Source: Coptodactyla brooksi (taxonomy: Eukaryota; Arthropoda; Insecta; Coleoptera; Scarabaeidae). Taken from it: a stretch of 23,199 bases of DNA. The position numbers were made by a program, and so were the translations under genes. Positions 1 to 7,716 of the stretch are shown here, piece after piece (the stretch's first letter is position 1; every line of letters begins with the position of its first letter). The stretch lies in NCBI GenBank assembly GCA_033557675.1, contig JAWQRM010000396.1, positions 1 through 23,199 of the forward strand. The letters are read 5' to 3'. Under the pieces are notes generated by a model that saw only the letters and a program-made list of their open reading frames with translations, made no database searches and was not told the origin of the DNA.

Positions 1-43
1 GTTATATTTCTACGTCTGTTATATAACTTATGGTATATAAAGT

Positions 44-47
<4 letters not shown>

Positions 48-86
<39 letters not shown>

Positions 87-90
87 GTAT
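48..90. repeat. (AT)n microsatellite
   Basis: Alternating AT/TA dinucleotides with two single G interruptions lie immediately left of the Tc1/mariner-type element. No coding or RNA feature is seen here. TA-rich sequence is a natural target for elements that insert at TA. Confidence 0.85.
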
Positions 91-99
91 ATAATTATA

Positions 100-972
100 C
101 AGAGTGCCCTAAAGATATGGAATAATGGTTCTACAGCCTTAACCAGACTTTATATTAAAAAATGTTTCAAACAAAGGTCGCTTAGTACAATCGTGCGCAT
201 GTTTTCACTTTGAGTAAAAAAAAAAATTGTGATGACGTCATTTTGAGTGATGACGTTGTCGATCTTTTTTTTTTTAATAGAACACCCTGTATATTTCTGA
301 TTTTTTGGATTACTTTTGGTGACATCTTTGAAAGTCACATGAAGATTTAAGGCCATAAAGTTGATAGTTTTTTTGGGATATATGAGTTTTTATTACAATA
401 AGTAAATTTAAAGATTTACAAGTAAATTAATACATTGTTAAAGGAAATGTAGCAATGTAAGTTTTAAACAAAAATTTAAATTTAACGTAAGAGATGTTCA
501 GAACAGAATTTCTTAAGGAATTTGGAGATATCTTTGTTACTTCCATTCGTATTTGTTGTTCCAATTCTGCCAGAGTGTTAGGACAGATGCTATAAATATC
601 GTTTTTTATGTGGCCCCATAAAAAGGAGTCGCGAACGATGAAAATGAGCTGGCGCCCCATCCTGTTGAAATCATAGATTATTATTGTTGGGACAGAGTCA
701 ACTCAAGACGGAATTATTTGTTCTTCCACTGTAAACACTTGTTGCATTGTCTATTTATTGTTCCATCTAAATAGAATGAGGAACAAATGATTCCTTCATC
801 AAAAAAAAAAAAAATAATAATGCTATTAACAAAATTTAGATAAACCTTGCACCAAAATGGGTTTATAAGGATGTTGCTTTTCTTTTTGCAAAATGCAATG
901 TATGGAATTTTACTTACACCATGGTAATATAAAGGCTGTAGAACCATTATTCCATACCTTTGGGGAACTCTG
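100..972 (-). mobile_element. Degenerate Tc1/mariner-type DNA transposon
   Basis: The ends are 41-bp inverted repeats (100-140 and 932-972) that match at 38 of 41 positions; both begin CAGAGT and end CTACAGCCTT. The element is flanked by TA dinucleotides (98-99 and 973-974), the target-site duplication expected of the Tc1/mariner (IS630) superfamily. The 873-bp interior is short for an autonomous copy. On the minus strand it keeps transposase fragments, chiefly a C-terminal piece with the motif SFLWGHIKND. A second short motif (gaacaccctgtata, 281-294) resembles termini of related insect elements. The element is inactive by decay and internal deletion; family placement rests on motif memory, not a search. 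Confidence 0.8.
427..790 (-). pseudogene. Tc1/mariner-like transposase remnant
   Basis: On the minus strand, an open stretch at 660-427 encodes a segment with SFLWGHIKNDIY, then NTLAELEQQIR and ISPNSLRNSVLN. This matches the C-terminal region of insect Tc1/mariner-type transposases (pattern FFLWGYLK...Y...P.T.EEL...IR.E...I.P..L...). Just upstream (about 790-740) a short stretch reading YLDGTINRQ resembles the 'DGT(I/V)N' motif that normally lies more than 50 residues earlier. The intervening catalytic region, including the DDE acidic residues, is missing, and stops and frame changes intervene. It cannot encode an active enzyme. Confidence 0.7.
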
Positions 973-1200
973 TATATTATATTATATAATATATTATGAA
1001 ATATATTCTATATTATATAGTATATTATGTAATATATAATATATTATATAATTATATGAGCATATTATAATATATCATATATTATATTATAAAATATAAT
1101 ATATATATTATATTTTATATTATATAGTATATTATATAATATATTATATATTTTACAATCATATATATTGATTAAATAATAAATATATAAAGTACTTTTT
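973..1200. repeat. AT-only low-complexity tract
   Basis: About 200 bp of almost pure A and T with nested ATATTATATAATATA-type palindromes lie between the transposon end and the VDAC 5' region. No gene is visible. The tract could form cruciforms and is likely length-variable. Confidence 0.85.
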
Positions 1201-1301
1201 CGAGATTCAAATGACAGTGTTAGCCTTGAACGGGTTTAATTGAACTAATTCAAGTGGGTATTCATTTCTCTTTATTAATTGTCGATGTTTGGACGTAGCT
1301 A

Positions 1302-4300
1302 ATGACTCCGCCACCGTACCCCGATCTCGGTAAGAATGCCAGAGACGTATTCGGCAAGGGCTACCACGTCGGCCTCATCAAATTGGACTGCAAGACGAAG
1401 ACGGCATCCGGGGTGGAATTCAACACCGGCGGCACGTCGAACCAGGAGAACGGGAAGGTGTTTGGCTCGCTCGAGACCAAGTACAAGGTGAAGGATTACG
1501 GCGTGACGTTCACCGAGAAGTGGAACACGGACAACACGCTCGCCACGGAGGTGTCCGTGCAGGACAACCTCGTGAAGGGCCTGAAACTGACGGCCGATTG
1601 CACGTTTGCGCCGCAAACCGGGTACGTTGCTAACGTGGCTAATTCGTTTGGCCTTGACGACGTCGCGACGTTGCGTAACGTGGCGAATTAGTACGTTACG
1701 CAACGTCGATTTATCTTATCATTTTAAACTGTAAAAAAAAAAAAAAATTGAGTTATTTGTTTTATCTAAATTAAGCTTTCTTAATAATGCGCGGGTATTA
1801 ATAAACTTTATCTATTACGTAATGTAGTGAAAGCCGGGACCAGTCCCGTAGATTTCAAATTGAAAAATACACGAAAACTGTTGGAGAATATCCCTGCAGT
1901 TATGCAATCAGTCAGGTTTATTTATAAATGCAACATTCCTGCTGCAACTTCTTGCATCCATGATTTAACGTATGATTTATTTTATACAGCCAGGGTTTCT
2001 AAATAAAAATAGGTTTTGTGTATTGCTTGCTGCATGCAAAATTAATTGTTTATCTAGATACTGGAAAGAAATTTTCATTAATATACAATGTTAAATACCA
2101 CTCCTAAGCTTCTTCGCATTGTCCAGCTAATTTGAACATTACAGGAGCAAAACCGGACACCTGAAGACGGCCTTCCAAAATGATTATACCGCGATAGACG
2201 CGGACATGAACCTCGACAGCAAGGCCCCCCTTCCCCTAATCCAGGCGTCTGCAGTGGTGGGCTTCCAAGGCTGGTTGGCTGGTTACCAGGCCGCCTTCGA
2301 TACCCAAAACAAGAAGCTGACGAAGAATAACTTCGCTCTGGGTTTCTCCACCGGTGACTTCATCCTTCACACTAACGTGTAAGTAGGAAGCGCGCGGGAG
2401 GTCCGCTCAAATTCGAATCCGGGTGGGCTTGGCGTCGGGTTGGCGTTCCCTGTCAAATTGCTCGTCACAATTGACACTTAAAAATTCCAGACCACGAAAA
2501 AGAGAGACAATACAGCCAAATATAAGTTTTCCTTCGGAGGACTTAAGATGATTAAATTCACGCGATCGTTTCGAAACCTTGACAAATAACATGTCGAGGG
2601 CTTGAGTAAACCTCCTTCGTTGTATATGTGTGTTTGTGTGCGTTGGCCCGTCCTCCCCTAGAGACCGATGGTCAGAGTCCCGTCTTCCTTTTCTATGATA
2701 TTGAAACCCAGTATTGATAACAGTGACCTTAGAGATGACGGCCAAGAATTCGGTGGCTCCATCTACCAGCGGGTGTCGCCAAGGTTAGAGACCGGTATCC
2801 AGTTAGCATGGTCATCGGGTAGCAACAATACGAGATTTGGAATCGGCGCTAAATATGATCTCGACAGGGATGCTGCGATTAGGGCTAAGGTCAATAACGC
2901 CAGTCAAATTGGTTTGGGTTACCAGCAACGTCTAAGAGATGGTACGTACATACATACATGTTTGATTACATGACTCTATTGTGTACAACCCAAATCCTAT
3001 AACCCAAGTTAGTGTATTTTGTACCAGGCTTTAAAAAATGCCATTATTACCAAAGGGTGTAATAACTTACTATTAACTGAGCAAAAATTGTATATTTGTT
3101 AATTATGAAAGCTCTCTGCATTTATTGTGACTAATCTAAAACATTAATTTTAAATTTAGATTGATTTATTATTGTTCATTGAAATTTTTAGTAGATATTT
3201 TCCATGAATTTGTATTCAATTTCAGCCTAACAATATTCATATTTTCACATCTTCATGCTTCAATTTACTTTACACTTCATGCTTTCAAAAGTGTTTTCAA
3301 GATCATTATCATTATGCTATGTATTTCTTGCATAATTGCTGCTTTCAATTCTTCAATTGTCTGAAATCGATTCTTAAATATGTTATTTTTAAGTTATTTC
3401 TAAAGAAAATAGGATCAATTATCCTTCTTCAAATAATGCGGATTCTCTGTAGCCCATGTTTATAATTCTCACCCGGATAAATGTACCCATGCTTCATCCG
3501 GAAAAAAGGTCATTTAACTATGCAGGCAATTTATTTTTTAGAAATTAAAAAATCCATTAAAAATAAATATTAAAAATAGAATCAATACTATAATTGTGTT
3601 AGTTTATGACTGGTCATAGCTTTAATTATCTTTATTAATTTAATTTTTGGTTAACTATTTCTGTGTAATTTAATGTGTAGTCTTACAAATTGTAAAAACA
3701 AAATTAGTTTTTCTGAAAGTCTAAGGAGTCCTGTATTATTTATTACTGCTTACAAATTTGCATTAAAGTAAACCTTATACACTTACTCATATTAACAATA
3801 AACGGTTAATAATTAACATACTGTTGCAGTTAGCATTTAGTAAAAAGAACTCTGTTATTTTAAATTGCTTTTAAGCGATTTAGCATTGATCTAATACTGA
3901 ATGACAAACACTAGCATTGATTTAATACTAGTGTTTGTCTTCATATCGTTTAATAAGTACCAGTCTGTGATTCTTAAAGACATTGTACCCAAAGTTAGCA
4001 CCAGGAAAGAAGATATACTTGTGTATATGAAGAAAAGGATGTAGTTGAACAAGAAACAGTATTTAATTGGCAAGTTTTCTACTAAAAATATAAAACTGCA
4101 CCATCAGGGTATTATGTACATTTCCCTGGGGGCTCAACATAGCAGGTTCATTGTTTGTTTGAAATCCATGTGTGAAAATTAATTTTTATGTAAAGTTGTT
4201 TTATTCAACAATCCATATATCAATAAGGAACCCATATAAACGTTCATAGTAAACAAATCAATAAAGATAAAAATATTGAAATTTTTTGATTACTTTTCAA

Positions 4301-4553
4301 GGATTTTGATGATCTATTGAAGTTATTATATAGATCATGATGATTATCTATTGTTCAATATAAATAGTTGAAAGTTTTTGAGCTTTTTTGTTTATTATAC
4401 TGTTTATGTCTTATTTTTATTATTATTTTTTATGCCTAAATGAATTTACTTTTTCCCGCAGGAATTACACTTACTTTGTCTGCTTTAATTGACGGCAAGA
4501 ACTTCAACAGCGGCGGTCACAAGATTGGTCTCGCCCTCGAACTCGAAGCTTAA
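1302..4553 (+). CDS. porin: Voltage-dependent anion channel (mitochondrial porin)
   Basis: This is the outer-mitochondrial-membrane beta-barrel that passes ATP, ADP and other metabolites. Coding exons are 1302-1621, 2145-2378, 2733-2941 and 4462-4553; all junctions are GT-AG and phases agree, giving 284 aa, close to the family's 282-283. The N-terminal helix (PYPDLGKNARDVFGKGY) and glycine hinge (GYHVG, 20-24) are present. Then come SLETKYKVKDYG, TEKWNTDNT with E72 at the position of human VDAC1 E73, the GLK motif (93-95), GWLAGYQ, DDGQEFGGSIYQ, VNNASQIGLGYQQ and the typical C-terminus GGHKIGLALELEA. The start ATG fits the family N-terminus (usually MAPPSY). An AG at 1297-1298 after a T-rich stretch suggests a 5'-UTR intron ending just upstream. 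Reading through intron 1 would stop at 1691 and truncate the barrel. It is convergent with sds22. Confidence 0.95.
1666..1708. repeat. Perfect 16-bp hairpin in VDAC intron 1
   Basis: The arms CGACGTTGCGTAACGT (1666-1681) and ACGTTACGCAACGTCG (1693-1708) are exact reverse complements with an 11-nt loop. They lie 44 nt after the exon 1 donor. A related direct copy of the left arm region begins near 1624, so the segment looks locally duplicated. It is followed by a run of A at about 1733-1747. Confidence 0.9.
1709..2144 (+). other. Rest of VDAC intron 1
   Basis: This is AT-rich intron with a poly(A) run near 1733-1747 and a plausible acceptor ending attacag at 2144. No ORF, RNA gene or repeat is recognised beyond the hairpin upstream. 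Confidence 0.6.
2379..2732 (+). other. VDAC intron 2
   Basis: The donor is GTAAGT at 2379 and the acceptor is ttag at 2729-2732. The 354-nt intron is of mixed composition and holds an antisense open frame that overlaps exon 3 and shows no protein similarity. Nothing else is supported. Confidence 0.8.
2942..4461 (+). other. VDAC intron 3 (1.5 kb)
   Basis: The donor is GTACGT at 2942 and the acceptor is ttcccgcag at 4461. The intron is AT-rich without a recognisable gene. It contains a short hairpin and direct repeat at 3881-3939, listed separately. Several short open frames here have no similarity I recognise. Confidence 0.85.
3881..3939. repeat. Direct repeat and hairpin in VDAC intron 3
   Basis: GACAAACACTAG (3903-3914) and CTAGTGTTTGTC (3928-3939) form a perfect 12-bp inverted repeat with a 13-nt loop. 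An 18-nt sequence starting TAGCATTGAT occurs at 3881-3898 and again at 3912-3929 with one change. The structure is too small to assign to a known element. Confidence 0.8.
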
Positions 4554-5419
4554 GTAATAAGGAAACTATGGCAGAAAAAACCGTATCTTCATCTTGCTAT
4601 TCTGTAGATATTTTTACTGTTCTCTCAGACATTTAGGTAACAAATATAACATGTACTGGTTTTATCATTTTTTATTTCCGATTGACTACGTGGAGGCGTC
4701 GCAGCAACGCATCCGCCGCAGCTGTCATGCACCCGAGCGAGAGGGTCTCCATAAATATATATATATACATGCATATATATACGTATAGATTTCACTTTTT
4801 GTATTTATTTTTGCGGTGAAATTGTATTTTAGCGTATTTTACATTACGTATGCTAAGAGGCCACGCTAACGTCAGCTGTACGGATTGCGGTGTGTCGTAA
4901 ACGAACTCTTCAACGCCCCTTTTTATTTTGTTTTGAAACTGGTTGTATGGAAGCTTTTCAGTATAAACTGTTATAAGTATTATGTTTAAAAAATACACCA
5001 CGTGTAATAATCACATCATACGTTTGTCTATTTATAGCCTTTCTTCCTATCCTATCATTCCCAAGATGCAATATAAACAAAATATATAAGGATATATAAA
5101 AGACTTCAAATTACGCGATATCAGGTAAGTTATAACTGGCTTTTTGACTTCACTTTTAAATTGAATACTACCAATTTTATAGAATAGAAACCAGTATCTT
5201 TATTAATTAATACAAGTACACTTAATGTATGTTAGTTAAAATGAACAGCAAACAATACTGTTCCGAAAATAATGGCTCAATACAAAAGGATCAACTGCTA
5301 AATCAGTCTAGTTAAAAGGTGTTTATTCTACAGTTACGCTTATAAAGTATGGTAGAAATGCAATGATAAAAGAAAAGTAAGTCCCTTTTGAATTTATGGA
5401 TAGTTTAAATCTTAAGTAA
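4554..5419. other. Convergent VDAC/sds22 3' region
   Basis: This spacer holds the VDAC 3' UTR and the end of the sds22 transcript. A TA-rich microsatellite lies at 4751-4787. No canonical AATAAA is seen on the plus strand; AATATA variants occur near 5070-5085. For the minus-strand sds22 transcript an AATAAA (plus-strand TTTATT, 5322-5327) lies about 95 nt past its stop and is the best poly(A) signal candidate. No further gene is supported. Confidence 0.6.
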
Positions 5420-6892
5420 CTAACATTGACATAGGGTGGCATCGATTTGTACGAGAGACGGTATCATCATCTTCAATTTTCTTCGGTACGCCGGGTCGGT
5501 CACCACGGGATTCCTCTCCAAGTAAATCGTGGCGAGATTCTTTAAGTCACCCAGCCGCTCTATGCAGTTCCAATCGGAGACCTCGTTATCGTTTAACTAT
5601 AAAACGAAAATCGTACTTCGTTTAACCAAGAGAAGAACTTTATAAAAACATAATTTACCCAAAATTCTTCTAATAAACAGATGAGAAACATTTTCTATAA
5701 GCTTAATTCTATTCTTGGCTAAATCCAACGTAGTTAACTTGCTATTAGCGTCCGGTTTTTCTATAACGGAAATCCTGTTCTCTGATATGTAAAGCTGGTC
5801 CAACTCGGTTAGATTTTCTAAATTCTCGAGCGTAACAATGCGATTGCTCTGCAAGCTTAGGCAGGTCAAATTCACGAGGTTGCCGAGGTTTTGAATTTTC
5901 GTTATTTTGTTCTTTCCGAGGTACAGCTGTTCCATACCGGTCAGCTTATCCAAGTTCTCAATTGCCTACATTAAAAGTCAACTTGAAACTTAAATAGCAA
6001 TTTATGGCGAAGGTTTTTTACTCTAATTTTGTTATCCCCGAGTTCGAGCAGTTGCAGGTTTGCCAGCTCGTTCAGATTTTCTATTTTCGATATTCTGTTC
6101 GACGATAAGAACAGTTTGGACAGGTTTTTGAGGGTATCCAGTCCTTCGATCTGTTTGATTCGGTTAAAAGATAAATCTAAAATTCTAAATTAAGATTAGA
6201 CACACTCTGAAAAAGTTTAATTAAATAGTTTCTGAAAGCTAAAGCTAGAACGCTATATTAAAAAAAATGATAATTTTAAAAATGAAAGGCGTGGCTTAGT
6301 ATGGCTTCATTTCACATAATGACAGTTACAGTAATGAACACTTACTCCAGATTTACGAGCGCCTCCAAGTTTTCGATCTTCGTAATTTGATTATCGTACA
6401 ACTCGAGCTCCCTCAGGGTAACCAGCGTGTGCAGGTTTTCGATCTTCGTGATCAAATTCCACCTCAGGTACAGCCTCTCTATGCACTGCAACGGCTCGAG
6501 GTTCTGCAACTTCCCGATCCTCCCGTGATTTAAGTCCAGCTCCAGCGTTTCAGGATCGACGATTATGATGTCGTTAATCGTCAAATCCTGCTTCCTTTCT
6601 ATGAAAACCGGTTCGCAGTTAAACGAAACCTAAAAACAAAAGATCATAGTTACCTTCTTGATCTAAGGTTGGTTGTTCCCCATTTTGCGTAGGTTGTTCC
6701 GCGTTTTCGGTAGGTTGTTCCGCGTTTTGGGTAGGTTGTTCCGCGTTTTGGGTAGATTGTTCCGCGTTTCGGGTAGGTTGTTCCGCATTTTCGGCTGGTT
6801 GTTCCGCGTCTAAGGATGAAATTAAATGAAAAACGATACCCTTTAATTACGGGACGGTTACTTTTCGGCATTTCTTCGTTAGCCGTCGACAT
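5420..6892 (-). CDS. sds22: Sds22 / PP1 regulatory subunit 7 (frame break in exon 5)
   Basis: This is a leucine-rich-repeat protein of the Sds22/PPP1R7 family that binds and controls the PP1 catalytic subunit. Exons on the minus strand are 6892-6862, 6809-6654, 6598-6346, 6184-6022, 5965-5659 and 5596-5420; introns are 52, 55, 161, 56 and 62 nt, all GT-AG. After a heptapeptide-repeat N-terminus (residues 11-59) come about 11 SDS22-type LRRs (e.g. LYLRWNLITKIENL, LDLSFNRIKQIEGL, LYLGKNKITKIQNL) and an LRR cap (YLERNPVVTDPAYRR...QIDAT). Summed exons are 1087 nt, not a multiple of three. After SHL the frame must shift at 5674-5677 to read LEEFW and reach the exon 6 frame; with the shift corrected the length would be about 362 aa, close to human (360). 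A sequencing indel, an allelic lesion or a true mutation are all possible. It is divergent from Ire1. Confidence 0.9.
6664..6809 (-). repeat. 21-bp tandem repeat encoding NAEQPTQ heptads
   Basis: Seven in-frame units of 21 bp in sds22 exon 2 encode NAEQPAE, NAEQPTR, NAEQSTQ, NAEQPTQ, NAEQPTE, NAEQPTQ and NGEQPTL (residues 11-59). The first codon is split by intron 1. Units differ mostly at the last residue. The region is acidic, Pro/Gln/Asn-rich and probably disordered. It precedes the LRR domain, where other Sds22 proteins have an unrelated acidic tail. Confidence 0.9.
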
Positions 6893-7691
6893 AATTTCGA
6901 GATCTTCGGCGTGGTTTAGTCACTTAATCAATAGAACAATAAAAAGCTAACCATGTATTTTGACATTTGATGTCAAGGATGATTCAAGATGACAACTTTT
7001 TTTTTCTTTATTAAACTAAACGTTGCGTAGGCACATTGGGGAATTAATAAATATTAAATGTCATCGCGCCTGGTTAATTTTATAATTTGAATATTAATTA
7101 GATATTCTATTTATAATTATTTTTGTCGGCATCTATGCCGACTAACTTCACGCACGATGTTATTTAATTAATTACCTTTACATTGATGTCAAGGTTGATT
7201 TAAGACATGAAAACTGAAATCAGTGTTCTTATCGATAAGGTACTCGACCTAATCAACTTTTAGAATACAAATCGATTTATATTTATAATGAATTGATAAG
7301 GCGCTAATAGGGTTGCCTACCTCAAAATAAATAATTTAAATGTGAATTTTCTCTTATTAAATTTATCCGTTTCATACTCTGATTTAATTGGTAAAAATTG
7401 CTAGGAGAATGTAACTTAAAGTTAATTAAATATTTCTTTTTATTTTTCATTTACAATACGTATTTTCTGGCTAACTTCACGGACGTTATGACGACAGCTC
7501 AGCACGAAATGGTGTAAAAAATTGTGAAAAATCCAAGTTGCAATTATTCGATTTGTGGATATTGTGATACAGGCAGATAAGGTTGAATTATCTCCTAAAT
7601 CCGTATTTTTATCGCGTACGAGTGTTCGGTGTGAAATTTTCAAAGAAAATCCGTCTTAAATGTGTGCGAATAATTCGAAAAACTTTATAAA
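6893..7691. promoter_or_regulatory. Divergent sds22 / Ire1 promoter region
   Basis: The start codons of sds22 (-) and Ire1 (+) are 799 bp apart, so both promoters lie here. The palindrome CTTATCGATAAG (7228-7239) contains TATCGATA, the DRE motif bound in flies by DREF and overlapped by the BEAF-32 CGATA site. A second palindrome, GTCGGCAT-CT-ATGCCGAC, lies at 7125-7142. A roughly 33-nt segment (6964-6996) is repeated imperfectly at 7181-7214, and TTGACAT-TTG-ATGTCAA (6960-6976) is an inverted repeat. No clear TATA box is placed. Regulatory roles are inferred from motifs only. Confidence 0.55.
7230..7237. promoter_or_regulatory. DRE-type motif TATCGATA
   Basis: This is an exact TATCGATA within a 12-bp perfect palindrome, about 340 bp upstream of the sds22 start and 460 bp upstream of the Ire1 start. 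In Drosophila such sites mark housekeeping and divergent promoters. Function here is not shown. Confidence 0.45.
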
Positions 7692-7716
7692 ATGCACTCA
7701 CATATTTCATGGGTAG
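7660..7716 (+). promoter_or_regulatory. Possible uORF overlapping the Ire1 start
   Basis: An ATG at 7660 opens an 18-codon frame that ends with TAG at 7714-7716, out of frame with and overlapping the Ire1 ATG at 7692. Its context is weak (T at -3) while the Ire1 ATG has A at -3. It matters only if transcription starts upstream of 7660, which the sequence does not prove. Confidence 0.35.

Noticed and set aside
150..356. 68-codon minus-strand frame in the left part of the Tc1/mariner element
   Set aside because: It shows no transposase motif and lies 3' of the C-terminal fragment; probably non-coding element sequence.
2407..2745. 112-codon minus-strand open frame
   Set aside because: It overlaps VDAC intron 2 and the start of exon 3 on the opposite strand and resembles no family.
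6630..6653. 24-nt intron in sds22 ending at tttttag
   Set aside because: It is too short for an insect intron and gives an in-frame TAA; the acceptor at 6599 gives 55 nt and the right frame.
6650..6892. Minus-strand frame reading RGTTYPK repeats
   Set aside because: It is the unspliced frame of sds22; splicing at 6861/6810 gives the NAEQPTQ frame, which continues into the LRR domain.
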